Below, in pieces: positions 26,136 to 36,100 of a DNA stretch of 64,000 bases. Below the pieces are notes generated by a model. It did no database searches. It was not told where the DNA came from and was given only the letters and a program-made list of their open reading frames with translations. This DNA comes from JAAFIP01 sp963775085. GTDB taxonomy: Bacteria; Pseudomonadota; Gammaproteobacteria; Burkholderiales; Burkholderiaceae_C. The position numbers were made by a program, and so were the translations under genes. The stretch's first letter is position 1. Each line of letters starts with the position of its first letter. The stretch covers positions 310,001-374,000 of the forward strand of contig CAVZHO010000002.1 in NCBI GenBank assembly GCA_963775085.1, given 5' to 3'.

Positions 26136-29100
26136 TTATTCGGCGGCGCGGGGCACAGCGTCGATTTTAGATGGGCTTGGGTGGTAGGTTGTCCTGGGGG
26201 TGGATTTACCCGCAAACAGACGCTTAAACCAGTTGGCCAAGTCGTCCATGTAGCAGTACACCACAGGCACCACCACCAGGGTGAGCAGGGACGAGGTAAT
26301 CACCCCGCCAATCACGGCCTGCCCCATGGGCGCGCGCTGCTCGGAGCCTTCGGTCAGGGCAAAGGCCAGCGGCACCATGCCAAAGATCATCGCCAGGGTG
26401 GTCATCAAAATCGGGCGCAGGCGCACCTTGGCGGCCAGCAGCAGGGCTTCATGGCGCTCGTGGCCCTCTTCCCTGGCGCGAATGGCAAAGTCCACCAGCA
26501 AGATGGCGTTTTTGGTCACCAGGCCCATCAGCATGACGATGCCAATCACCGAGAACATCGACAGGGTAGAGCGGAACATGAGCAGCGCCAGCACCACGCC
26601 AATGAGGGTGAGAGGCAGCGAGGTCATCAAGGCCAGCGGCTGCAAGAAGCTTTTGAACTGGCTGGCCAAAATCATGTAAATGAAGATTACCGCCAGCGCC
26701 AGCGCCGAGATGGCGTAGCCAAACGACTCCTGCATGTTCTTGGTGCTGCCGCCAAACTGGTAGCTGTACCCGGGGGGCATGGAAATGCTGTCCAGCGCGG
26801 TGCGCAGGTCATTGGATACCTCGCCGGCCGAGCGGTTAAACACGTTGGCGTTGATGGCCACCTCGCGCGTCAGGTCGCGGCGGTTGATCTGATTCGGCCC
26901 GGTGGACTCGCGCACGCTGGCGACCTGGTTCAGGCGCACCACGCGGGTGCTGCCATCTTGCGCGGAGGTGACGCTAAAGGGCAGGCGCTCCAGGTCTTGC
27001 GGGGTGTTGCGCGCATCGGGGGCCAGGCGCACGTTCACGTCATAGGTCTGGTCGTCGCTGGCGCGCCAGTTGCCCACCGTTTGCCCCGCGACCAGGGTGC
27101 GCAGGCTGCTGCCAATTTGCGCGATGTTCAGGCCCAGGTCGGAGGCGGCTTCGCGCCGCACATCGACCTCGATGGTGGGTTTGCTGGGCTTGACGCTGGA
27201 ATCCAGATCCACCAGGCCGGGAATGTTGCGTATTTTCTCCATCGCCTGCACGGCCAGACGCTCCAGCTCTTTCAGATCGCTGCCTTTGAGAGAAAGCTCA
27301 ATGGCCTTGTTGCCGCCCACCGAATCGGTCAGGCCCGCGTGGGTGACCACGATGCCCGCAATGCGGTTGAGCCGGTCCCGCAGCACGGCAGACCACTGGT
27401 CTACGCTGCGCGTACGCTGCTTGCGGTCTACCAGACGGATGTAAACCGAGGCGTAAATTTTGCCCTGCGCATTGCCCGTGTTGATGGTGGACAGGGTGTA
27501 GCGCACTTCGGGAAACTCGCGGATGATGGCCTCGACCTGCCGGGTTTTGGCCTCGGTCGCCTCCAGCGAGGAGCCCACGGGGGTGTAGAAACTCACCGAG
27601 GTTTCGGAAAAATCGGCCTTCGGTACAAACTCGGTGCCCAGCAAGGGAACTATAAAAATGCTAGCAACAAATGTCCCCATGGCAAGGACTAACGTGGTTT
27701 TTTTATAGTCAAGACTCCAGCGCAGGATACCTTGGTAGACGTTAGCCAGGCGGTCTGTAGCGTGGTCAAACCAGTGGGTGATGCGGCCAATGGTGTTGTC
27801 GTACCAGGTGGTAGGGATGAAGGGCTGGCCGTGCTGGTCAATCGCCGGGTCATGCCAGACGCTGGAGAGCATGGGGTCCAGGGTGAAGCTGACAAACATC
27901 GAAATCATCACTGCCGCCACGATGGTGATGCCAAACTCATGGAAGAACTTGCCAATGATGCCGCCCATAAAACCAATCGGCAAAAACACCGCCACGATGG
28001 ACAGGGTAGTGGCCATCACGGCCAGGCCAATCTCCTGCGTGCCGTCCAGCGAGGCCTGGTAGGGCGTTTTACCCATCTGCACATGGCGCACAATGTTCTC
28101 GCGCACCACGATGGCATCGTCAATCAGCAGACCCACGCACAAAGACAGCGCCATCAGGGTGATCATGTTGATGGTGAAGCCAAACATGTTCATAAACAGG
28201 AAGGTGCCAATCAATGCGATGGGCAGGGTGAGGCCGGTGATGATGGTGGAGCGCCAGGAATTGAGGAACAAAAACACAATCAAGATGGTGAGCAGCGCGC
28301 CTTCAAAAAGGGTGCGACGCACGTTGTCGACCGATACCCTGATCGGGCGGGACGCGTCGATGATGGGTTCCAGGCGCACACCGGGGGGCAAAGTGGCCTC
28401 CATATCCTTTAAAGTTTTTTTCAAACCATCGACCACGTCTATGGTGTTGTCGTCTTGCGCCTTTTGCACCGTCAGCAAGAGGGTGCGCTCGCCGTTGTAC
28501 AGCGCCAGGTTCTCGGCCTCCTGCGCGCCATCGCTGATGCGGGCGAGCTGCCCTACGGTGACGGCCGAGCCTGCTTTGCGGGCGACGATGATCTTGGCGA
28601 AGTCTTCGGGGCGCAGCATGCGCGCCTGCACCTGCACCACCCGCTCCTGCGTGAGTGAGCGCACCGCGCCCACGGGCAGGTCCTGGTTTTCATTGCGCAC
28701 CGCCGTGGCCACCTGCTCGGCGCTGATGCCGTAGGACTCCAGCGCCTGTGGGTTGAGGTAAATATTGATCTCGCGTTTGGTGCCGCCCACCAGCGTTACC
28801 GAGCCCACGCCGCGCACGTTCTCCAGGCGCTTTTTGAGCGATTGATCGGCCCAGTTGGTGAGTTCCACTGCGCTTAAGGGGCGCGCTGGGCGCGCCGCGC
28901 TGGACCGCTCCAAGCAAGCGCGCGCCCCCTCGGGGGGCAGCGCCGCACACGCAGTGGCAAGCGTGGGGGCCGGTAACACGGCTACTGACCAGATCGAACG
29001 GCTTGACGGGTCAAAGCGCAGCACGCGCGGCTCTTTCACTTCGGCACGCAGGTTAGGTCGAATGGCGGCGATTTTTTCGCGCACATCGTCGGCGGCTTTG

Positions 29101-29405
29101 CGGCCATTGATATGCAGTTGAAACTCAATCGCCACCACCGACTGACCTTCATAGCTGCGCGAGGTGAGGGCGCTGATACCGGCAATCGAGTTCACTCCTT
29201 CTTCGATCTTTTTGGAGACCTCAGTTTCGACGATCTCAGGCGATGCACCAGGGTAATCAGCCACGACAATGACGACTGGAAAATCCACATTGGGGAACTG
29301 ATCGACTTTGAGCCGCTGGTAGCTGAACAGGCCCAGCACCACCAGGGCCAGCATCATCATGGTGGCGAAGACGGGGTTTTTCAGGCTGACGCGGGTGAAC
29401 CACAT
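26136..29405 (-). CDS. RND-family efflux pump inner-membrane subunit
   Basis: The 1089-residue protein has the full RND structure: a first membrane helix (KNPVFATMMMLALVVLGL), a large periplasmic loop (PNVDFPVVIVVADYPGASPE), a bundle with LCVGLLIDDAIVVRENIVRH, whose two aspartates carry protons, a second loop and a last bundle ending in GGVITSSLLTLVVVPVVYC. It is of the HAE-1 (multidrug) type. It is about 30-40 residues longer than usual: a segment rich in Ala, Pro and Arg (near residues 146-174, coded by 28880-28972) sits between AVLP and AVELTNW and looks like a translated repeat. It works with the adaptor at 29427 and TolC at 23695 to export toxic compounds. Confidence 0.94.
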   Translation of the reverse strand: MWFTRVSLKNPVFATMMMLALVVLGLFSYQRLKVDQFPNVDFPVVIVVADYPGASPEIVETEVSKKIEEGVNSIAGISALTSRSYEGQSVVAIEFQLHINGRKAADDVREKIAAIRPNLRAEVKEPRVLRFDPSSRSIWSVAVLPAPTLATACAALPPEGARACLERSSAARPARPLSAVELTNWADQSLKKRLENVRGVGSVTLVGGTKREINIYLNPQALESYGISAEQVATAVRNENQDLPVGAVRSLTQERVVQVQARMLRPEDFAKIIVARKAGSAVTVGQLARISDGAQEAENLALYNGERTLLLTVQKAQDDNTIDVVDGLKKTLKDMEATLPPGVRLEPIIDASRPIRVSVDNVRRTLFEGALLTILIVFLFLNSWRSTIITGLTLPIALIGTFLFMNMFGFTINMITLMALSLCVGLLIDDAIVVRENIVRHVQMGKTPYQASLDGTQEIGLAVMATTLSIVAVFLPIGFMGGIIGKFFHEFGITIVAAVMISMFVSFTLDPMLSSVWHDPAIDQHGQPFIPTTWYDNTIGRITHWFDHATDRLANVYQGILRWSLDYKKTTLVLAMGTFVASIFIVPLLGTEFVPKADFSETSVSFYTPVGSSLEATEAKTRQVEAIIREFPEVRYTLSTINTGNAQGKIYASVYIRLVDRKQRTRSVDQWSAVLRDRLNRIAGIVVTHAGLTDSVGGNKAIELSLKGSDLKELERLAVQAMEKIRNIPGLVDLDSSVKPSKPTIEVDVRREAASDLGLNIAQIGSSLRTLVAGQTVGNWRASDDQTYDVNVRLAPDARNTPQDLERLPFSVTSAQDGSTRVVRLNQVASVRESTGPNQINRRDLTREVAINANVFNRSAGEVSNDLRTALDSISMPPGYSYQFGGSTKNMQESFGYAISALALAVIFIYMILASQFKSFLQPLALMTSLPLTLIGVVLALLMFRSTLSMFSVIGIVMLMGLVTKNAILLVDFAIRAREEGHERHEALLLAAKVRLRPILMTTLAMIFGMVPLAFALTEGSEQRAPMGQAVIGGVITSSLLTLVVVPVVYCYMDDLANWFKRLFAGKSTPRTTYHPSPSKIDAVPRAAE
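28880..28972 (-). repeat. GC-rich repeat inserted in frame in the RND gene
   Basis: The segment contains GCGCGCCCCCTCGGGGGGCA, a short perfect palindrome (CCCCCTCGGGGG-like), with further Ala/Arg-coding sequence around it. Related RND pumps lack the residues coded here. The core resembles GC-rich intergenic repeats of Comamonadaceae. It keeps the reading frame. Confidence 0.5.
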
Positions 29406-29426
29406 GGGGTGTTTGCTCGGGGTGCG

Positions 29427-30596
29427 TTAGGGGGCAGCAGAAGCCGGGCTGGTGGCCGCAGAGGCGGCGCTAGCTGCACTGGCGGCATTGACAACCTTCA
29501 CCTTGGTGCCCTCGCGGATAAAGCCCGCACTGCCCAGGGTAATTTGCGCGTTCGCGGGCAGGTTTTTCACCGCCACCATGGTGGTGCCCTGGGCTTCGCC
29601 TTGGGCACCCACCTCGATGCTTTGGTGCACAATAGCGCCGCCTTGCACCACCTGCACATAGGGCGTGGGTTTGTCGGTGCGCACGGCGCTTTGCGGCACG
29701 CTGAGCGCCTGCACCTTGGCCGTGCCCAGGCTGCCTTGGGCAAACAGACCCTGGCGCAGGCCGGGCGTGCTGGCTACGCTTAAGTACACCAGCACGCTGC
29801 GGCTACCGGCCACCGCGCTGGGGTTGATGCGGGTGACGGTAGCGGCAACCGTCTCGGCACGGCCTTCCAGGCGCAGCTCGGCCTTTTGGCCCACGCGCAC
29901 ATCCACCGAGTCGGCCGAGCCGAGCAAGGCGTCGAGTTCCAGACGGCTTAAATCGACAATCTCCAGTACCCGGGCGTCAATGCCTACCCGCTCGCCCGGT
30001 TGCGCCAGGCGCTGCGAGACGATGCCCGAGATCGGGGCTTTGAGCACGGTGTCGTCCAGCGATTTGCGCGCCACGTCTACCCCCGCCATGGCCGAAGCGT
30101 GGGTGGACTTAGCCGCATGCAGGCTGGCAGCCGAGGTTTCCAGTGCGGTGGGCGAAATGAAGCCTTGGTTGACCAGCGCCTTGTTATTGTCAAACGCGCG
30201 CTGGGCGATATCGATCTGCGCTTTGGCAGCGTCGGCGCTGCGCTGCGCCTGGGTGACGCGGGCCTGGTACTCGGCGGCATCGACCTTGGCCAGTACCTGG
30301 CCTGCTTTGACGGCATCGCCTTCGCGCACGGTAAGGCCTTGCAACTCGCCGCTGACCCGGGCTTTGACGAGCGCGCTGTTGGCTGCCTTGAGTGTGCCGG
30401 AGATGGGCAGGCCCTGGGACAGCTCGATCACCTGGGCACTGGCCAGGTCGCGGCTGGACAGCTCCAGCACCGTCTCGGGTTTGGGCGCGGCAGCGAGCAC
30501 CTGCTGGGCTTTGCGCGCAGCCAGGGCGCGCATGCCTGCTGCGCCTATGGCCAGCAGGGCGAGTAAAACCAATAATATTTTCAGATATTTTTTCAT
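29427..30596 (-). CDS. RND efflux periplasmic adaptor (membrane fusion protein)
   Basis: The 389-residue protein begins with a basic start and a membrane segment (KYLKILLVLLALLAIGAAGM). It has the split lipoyl domain (LVKARVSGELQGLTVREGDA and, after the helical hairpin, VLKAPISGIVSQRLAQPGER), an alpha-helical hairpin (about residues 110-175) and beta-barrel parts, then an Ala/Ser-rich tail. It links the RND pump to TolC in the periplasm. The gap to the RND gene is 21 bp and to tetR 83 bp, so the adaptor is the first structural gene of the efflux operon. Confidence 0.93.
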   Translation of the reverse strand: MKKYLKILLVLLALLAIGAAGMRALAARKAQQVLAAAPKPETVLELSSRDLASAQVIELSQGLPISGTLKAANSALVKARVSGELQGLTVREGDAVKAGQVLAKVDAAEYQARVTQAQRSADAAKAQIDIAQRAFDNNKALVNQGFISPTALETSAASLHAAKSTHASAMAGVDVARKSLDDTVLKAPISGIVSQRLAQPGERVGIDARVLEIVDLSRLELDALLGSADSVDVRVGQKAELRLEGRAETVAATVTRINPSAVAGSRSVLVYLSVASTPGLRQGLFAQGSLGTAKVQALSVPQSAVRTDKPTPYVQVVQGGAIVHQSIEVGAQGEAQGTTMVAVKNLPANAQITLGSAGFIREGTKVKVVNAASAASAASAATSPASAAP

Positions 30597-30679
30597 GGGA
30601 AATCGGCCGAGCGCGCGCAGGGAGTTGCTAAATTGCGATGAGCGTAAACCATGGGCATAAAGCGTAGGTAAAGCAGGGC

Positions 30680-31402
30680 TTATGCAGGCCGCAGCAGGCC
30701 GTGCACCACCATGTCGGCCTGCACATTCAGATAACGCTCAGGGTCAATCTGCTGGTGGTTGCCTACACAACAGCCCATGGAGTGCTTCCAGGTGATCAGA
30801 TAGATCAGTGGTGTCAACACCGAGTACACCGCATAGTCGGCATCCACGGCGCGAAACTCACCACTGTCGATGCCGCGCTGTACCACGCTGCGAATCAGGC
30901 GGTGGTTAGGCTCTATCACCTCGGCATGGTAGAAGCTGGCCAGTTCGGGGAAATTGGTCGCCTCGCTCATCATCAGCTTGGTCAGCCCCGAGGCCTTGGT
31001 AGAGCCAAAGCGCTGCCACCAAGTCGTCATGAGGTAGCGGATCAACTCAGCACTGGTGCCGGTAAATTTTTGCAATTCTTCAAAACCTTCGGTGACCTTT
31101 CCCGAGATGTTCTCGCGCACCACGGCTTTGAACAGGTCTTCCTTGGTCGGGAAGTATAAAAACAGCGTGCCCTTGGACACCCCGGCACGTTGGGCTACCT
31201 CCTCCGAGCGGGTCGCGGCAAAGCCTTTTTCGACAAACAAGTCCAGCGCAGCGGCCAGCAGCTCGCCGGGGCGCGCCTCTTTGCGCCGCTCGCGGCGAAT
31301 GGTCGGCGATTCAGCAATAGGGGTGGCGATGGGAGTGGAAAGCACAGAGGCGGAAGCTGGGACTAGGGGGTTAATGACTGATTGGTTAGTAATATAACGC
31401 AT
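30680..31402 (-). CDS. TetR/AcrR-family repressor of the efflux operon
   Basis: The product has a TetR-type helix-turn-helix, LLAAALDLFVEKGFAATRSE followed by VAQRAGVSKGTLFLYFPTKE, and a C-terminal ligand domain with a TetR_C-like pattern (GTSAELIRYLMTTWW). It probably represses itself and the MFP-RND-tolC genes and is released by the pump's substrates. With the ATG at 31402 the protein has 240 residues, including about 40 that are low in order before the DNA-binding domain. These cover a dyad at 31375-31392 that looks like the operator, so a later start such as the GTG at 31345 is possible. Confidence 0.88.
   Translation of the reverse strand: MRYITNQSVINPLVPASASVLSTPIATPIAESPTIRRERRKEARPGELLAAALDLFVEKGFAATRSEEVAQRAGVSKGTLFLYFPTKEDLFKAVVRENISGKVTEGFEELQKFTGTSAELIRYLMTTWWQRFGSTKASGLTKLMMSEATNFPELASFYHAEVIEPNHRLIRSVVQRGIDSGEFRAVDADYAVYSVLTPLIYLITWKHSMGCCVGNHQQIDPERYLNVQADMVVHGLLRPA
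31375..31392. promoter_or_regulatory. possible TetR operator
   Basis: On the minus strand the site reads TTACTAACC-AATCAGTCA, an imperfect inverted repeat of the TKACTRAYY type often bound by AcrR-like repressors. It lies at the start of the tetR frame and 108 bp from the divergent histidine-kinase start at 31500. Confidence 0.4.
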
Positions 31403-31499
31403 AGCCAGGGGAAGGTCAAGCAAGGCGTAGGGTGAGGCGATTCGACAGCGACTCACAAAGTTGGACTTTTGGTCGACGACAAGGCATTATCAATCGCGT

Positions 31500-32222
31500 A
31501 TGCAGAAAAAATCCCACAAAAATTCGACCCAGAAGCAGACCCAAGCCGCGCTACGTGGCACAAACGAGAGTCTTCGCAGACTATCGGCGCAGCAGGACTT
31601 GTTGCTTGAAGCCGAGCGGGCACGCATCGCGCGCGAGATACACGACGATCTGGGGGCGGCAATGACCGGGGTCTCCATGCATGTACGCATGGCACTTTCG
31701 GCCGGAGCCGACAGGCTGCCGATGGTGCGCGAACGGTTGACGCAGGCGCTGGCGTTGGTTGATGCCGCGAACCAGTCTGTGCAAAGGATTATCAGCGCCT
31801 TGCGCCCCAGTGCGATAGACCACCTGGGCATCTGGGGCGGTATTGAATGGCTGGCCAATGAGTGGCAAACACGTACCGGCTTGCCCTGTGAGTTAACCAT
31901 TGACCCGGCACTCGATGTACTCGCCATCCAGGGAGATCGGGCCACGTCGCTATTTCGTATTGTGCAGGAGTCACTCACCAATGTTGCACGCCACGCCGCG
32001 GCAACCCGGGTGAACATCCACGCCTACCTTGACGGCGGCGCTGTTCATTTGACAATCCAGGATGACGGCAGGGGAATCGAAGCACAACAGCTGCAGGATA
32101 GCCAGTCACCAGGGCTGATGGGCATGCGGGAGCGCGCGTTGCGTTACGGCGGTATCTTGCTTTTGACGAGCGAGGTCGGCAAAGGCACGCTGATCACGTT
32201 GCGCCTGCCGCCGGGACCCTAG
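31500..32222 (+). CDS. short cytoplasmic NarL-type sensor histidine kinase (HK1)
   Basis: The ATG at 31500 gives 240 residues with almost no sensor part. About 35 residues lead directly into a HisKA_3 domain with ARIAREIHDDLG, where His48 is the phosphorylation site. The ATPase part follows: N-box VQESLTNVARHA, G1 IQDDGRGI and G2 GLMGMRERAL. There is no membrane segment, so the signal must come from inside or through a partner. It lies 175 bp before a NarL/FixJ response regulator gene and probably phosphorylates it. This pair points toward the giant peroxidase gene, which is flanked on its other side by a second pair of the same class. Confidence 0.9.
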   Translation: MQKKSHKNSTQKQTQAALRGTNESLRRLSAQQDLLLEAERARIAREIHDDLGAAMTGVSMHVRMALSAGADRLPMVRERLTQALALVDAANQSVQRIISALRPSAIDHLGIWGGIEWLANEWQTRTGLPCELTIDPALDVLAIQGDRATSLFRIVQESLTNVARHAAATRVNIHAYLDGGAVHLTIQDDGRGIEAQQLQDSQSPGLMGMRERALRYGGILLLTSEVGKGTLITLRLPPGP

Positions 32223-32358
32223 TCTCTCAGGGCGGCTCGCGCATTGCTTGCGCCATTCCCGGTTGGCCAGGGGTTGATTGCCTCGCTGTCAGGTAACCCC
32301 TACACAAATTTCAGTTAATGACTACGTGAACTTGAGCGATCCCCTGCATCGATGTATG

Positions 32359-32380
32359 GTAACAGGCGTTACATTGTTAC
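32359..32380. promoter_or_regulatory. GTAAC/GTTAC repeats before response regulator RR1
   Basis: GTAAC-AGGC-GTTAC-ATT-GTTAC: one inverted pair plus a third copy, just before the ribosome site of RR1. The pattern suits a dimeric regulator and could be an autoregulatory site. Confidence 0.4.
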
Positions 32381-32396
32381 AAGGGAATCTTTCCTG

Positions 32397-33053
32397 ATGG
32401 AGAACAATATGACTGCCGAACCGATCCGCGTTCTGTTAGTTGATGATCACCAGATCGTGCGCAACGGTTTGCGCATGATGCTCGGCACGCATACCGATAT
32501 TGCAGTGGATGGCGAGGCACCCGACGCAAATGAAGCCCTACGTTACCTGTGCAAGCACACGGTGCATGTTGTTCTTTGTGATATCGCGCTGCCCGGACGC
32601 AGCGGTCTGGAATTGTTGACCATGATCAAGGATCAATGGCCCAGGCTGGCAGTTCTGATGGTGACCATGTACCGGGAGGACCTGTACGCCGTGCGTGCCG
32701 TAAGGCAAGGCGCGGCGGGTTACCTCACCAAAGATACCGGAGGCGAGGTACTGGCGCAGGCGATTCGCAAGGCGGCGGTTGGTGGGCACTACATGACCCC
32801 CAAGGTGGCCGAGAGTCTGGCTGATGCTGTGGAATGCGCAAGCTCCCGCCCGGCCCATGAGATGCTGTCGGAACGGGAGTTCCAGGTGCTGCGGCTGATT
32901 GGGGAAGGCAGAAGTCTGAATGACATCGGTGGCACGCTGTCTATCAACGCGAAAACCGTCACCGGTTACCGCCGGCGCGTGCTGGACAAATTGGGGGTCA
33001 CCAGCAACGCGCAACTTACGCGTTACGGGCTGGAGAACGGCTTGCTCGATTGA
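32397..33053 (+). CDS. NarL/FixJ-family response regulator (RR1)
   Basis: The 218-residue protein has a receiver domain (RVLLVDDHQIVRNGLRMML; phospho-acceptor Asp62 in VLCDIALPG; Lys in LTKDTGG) and a LuxR-type DNA-binding domain (LSEREFQVLRLIGEGRSLND, then AKTVTGYRRRVLDKLGV). Two starts are possible: ATG 32397, used here, or ATG 32409, which has GGAG six bases upstream and would remove four residues. HK1, encoded just upstream, is the likely partner. Its end faces the 3' end of the giant peroxidase gene with a strong hairpin between, so it controls that gene, if at all, in trans. Confidence 0.92.
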   Translation: MENNMTAEPIRVLLVDDHQIVRNGLRMMLGTHTDIAVDGEAPDANEALRYLCKHTVHVVLCDIALPGRSGLELLTMIKDQWPRLAVLMVTMYREDLYAVRAVRQGAAGYLTKDTGGEVLAQAIRKAAVGGHYMTPKVAESLADAVECASSRPAHEMLSEREFQVLRLIGEGRSLNDIGGTLSINAKTVTGYRRRVLDKLGVTSNAQLTRYGLENGLLD

Positions 33054-33062
33054 CTTCGCTTG

Positions 33063-33096
33063 GGGGCACAGGGTGGGGAAAACCACCCCGTGCCCC
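33063..33096. terminator. hairpin between convergent genes
   Basis: GGGGCACAGGGTGG and CCACCCCGTGCCCC form a 14-bp stem with one mismatch and a GGAAAA loop. It lies between the stops of RR1 and the giant peroxidase gene and could stop transcripts from both sides. There is no T run, so it is not a classic terminator. Confidence 0.55.
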
Positions 33097-33109
33097 ACTG
33101 GCATGGCGC

Positions 33110-36100
33110 CTAGACAAACGCAAAATCAGTAGCCGAAACGTTAGCATTGGCATTGATAGTCCCAATCAGGGTCAACTCGCCAGCTTGTATCTCGGCAGTA
33201 GTTCCATTTTCAACGTATTGCCAGACGGTGGCGTTGTCGCTATTGGTAGCGTTGATGACCAGCAGCGTGGCTTGTCCAACGGTACTGGTAATAGCAAACT
33301 CGGCGTTGAACTCTGCTGCTACCGATGCTGCATTGGCAAGATTGGCATTGTTCACACCATTATTGGCGCTGCCATCCAGGAACAAGGCTTCGATGGTTGC
33401 GAGATTAACGGCCTGGTTGGTGTTGTTGCCGGCGGCGTTGAGGACGTTGAACTGGAAGATGTTGACGTTGAGCCCATTGTCAAACAGCGTGTTGAGCAAG
33501 CCACTGAATTCGACACGGTCATTGTTGGTGGCCGTTCCGTTGGCATCGAAGTTGTTGATGGTGTCGCCAAATTCTGTCGCCGCACCGAAGCGGATGGCAT
33601 CGCGCACGTTATCATTTGCCGCACCCGTATTGAGGGTGTCGGTGCCGCCGCCGCCAATCAATATGTCTCCTCCAGCACCCCCATTCAATATGTTCGCCAG
33701 TGTGTCGCCCGTCAAGGCATCTGCCGCGCTGCCGCCCGTGACGTTCTCAACGCCCACAATGGACGTGAAGCCCGACGCGGAGCCCACCTGCAGGTTCACC
33801 GTCACTACAGCGGTCGTCCCGGCGTAACTCAAGGTATCGATGCCTGCCAGCAAATTGGCCGTGACCGATTCCACGCTGGTAAGTGTGCCGCCCTCAAAGG
33901 TGGTGATCGCCGTGCCGTTGAAGAGGACATCGAGTGTGTCAGCCGCTGCGGTGCCGCCAATGTTCAGCGTGTCGGAATCGGCACCGCCATTGACCACGTC
34001 AGCATCATCTCCAAACACGTAATTGAAGATATCGTTGCCTGCATCGCCATTCAGCGTGTCGTTGCCTGCGCCGCCGATCAGGGTGTCATTGCCCGCACCA
34101 CCGCTCACGCTGTCAGCACCACCGCCTGCATTGATGGTGTCGTTGCCGCCCTGGCCGTCGATGACGTTGATGCCCCCATTGACGGTAATCGAATCGTTGC
34201 CCTGGCTGCCGATGTAGTTCTCCATGTTGGCCAGCGTATCCGTACCGGTCTCAGCGCTGCTCGCGCTGGTCTCGGTGATGGTGGCAGCCGCAGCCGTGGC
34301 CGACAAGTCATAGGTATCGGTTTGGGCACCGCCAACCATCGCGTCGTTGCCATCCCCAACGGTGGCGACAAATCGGTCGTCACCTGCGTTGCCGATCAGC
34401 GTATCGGCACCCGCGCCGCCGGTCAGCGTATCGGCTCCCTGGTTCCCGTCCAGTAGGTTGGCATTGGCATCCCCCGTCAAAAGGTCGTTTCCGTTGCCGC
34501 CCGAGACGTTCTCCACGCCTGCGATTGCGGCGATCGCGGCGATGGCTACCGTGGTCGCGGTGGCTGCTGCGGCGGCTACCGCAGTGAAGCCCGAGGCGGT
34601 TGCGGTCGACAGGTTCACGGCGACCGGCGCCGCCGAGCCCGTGTAATTCAAGGTGTCCGTGTCACCGAGCAGGTCGGCGGTCACCACTTCAACGCCCGCA
34701 ATGGCACCACCCTCTATCGAGGTCAATACCGTTCCCGTCAACACGACGTTCAGCACATTGGCGGCCGCCGAGCCGGTGATATGCAGGGTGTCGCTATCGG
34801 CACCGCCATTCACGGCATCAGCTCCGTCACCGATGGCGTAATGAATGGTGTCGTTGCCAGCGCCACCATTGATCGTATCGATGCCGCCCTCACCATTGAT
34901 CGTATCGTTGCCTGCGTCACCGTTGATGATGTCAGCTCCACCACCGCCCAGAACGCTGTCGTTGCCGGCTCCGGCGTTGATGGTGTCGGCATCGGCCCCG
35001 CCGTCGAGGAAGTCATCTTCGCCCAGGCCATTGATCGTGTCGGCACCGCCGCCACCCAATAGAATGTCCTGCCCTTCGGTGCCGGTCAGCGCCTGCGCGG
35101 CAGCATTGGTTGCAATGAAGTCACCCGTGACAATGGTGGCTGCGGACGTTACTGTCTCATTGAATCCCTGGCCGTCCACATAGGAGACCACCACCCGCAA
35201 TTCACGGTTCACCTGGGCCTGGCCGGGCGTGAACTGCGCCAGCGTTGCACCGACGATATTCACGAAGTTAATGCCCCCCACGCCACCACCACCCGGCCCA
35301 GCAATGCTTGCCTGCTGCCACTGGTAGTTGTAAACGATGGGCGGCGGCACGCCACCGCCAACCAGATCGATTGGAAGGTCTGCGTCGGTGAACGCATTGG
35401 AGGCGACCAGTGCCTGTGTTTCCGTCGGTGTGGTGTCGTTGATCAACACGGTGCCTACCGGCGCATCGTTAATGCCGACAACCGCTGCGGTGGGTGCCGA
35501 AAATACTTCCTCGATGACACCATTGGCATCCCGGTAGACGGCGCGCACCCGCAGAGCGAAGCCGACCTCGAGATCACCGGGTGTGAACGTGGTGCCGGTC
35601 ACCGGCCCCAGGGTAACCCCATTGTCCACCAGGATGTCGGCAAAGGTGCCACCAGTGCCCTCGGTTTGCCAGTAGTAGGTGACGGCTCCTGTAATCGCCC
35701 CGCTGCCAGGGTTGTTGCCATCGGTCAGGCCAGCAATCGACACCGTCAGCGGTTGATCCTCTGCTACCGTACCAGCCACGGCGAGCAAGCCCACAGGCTC
35801 GGCATTCAGGCCGCCCACCACCAGCGACTGATCCGCAAACTGGAAGCGTTCGACGTTGCGCACGATGTCCACGCCGTCCAGGCCCGAGCCAACATCGGTG
35901 ACGACATAATAATCGTCGGCGGTAGTGCCTGGGGTTCCATTGTTATTGAGGACGACAGTGTAATCGGCCAGGTTTCCGCTGTACATGGCCGTGTCGAAAT
36001 CGACACCCATCGGCGAGCCATCGAGCAGGGTAGTGCGGATCTCGCGCACGATGCTCAGACGGCCAGGGTTGATCTCCCCAGAGAACACCCGTTGCTGGAT

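Noticed and set aside
26118..27692. Open frame of 524 codons on the plus strand opposite the RND gene
   Set aside because: Shadow of the RND gene in GC-rich DNA; rich in His, Gly and Gln without any recognisable motif.
33620..35095. CRISPR-like or satellite array
   Set aside because: The regular pattern comes from coding RTX nonapeptides (27-nt period) in one open frame; there are no constant repeats with unique spacers.
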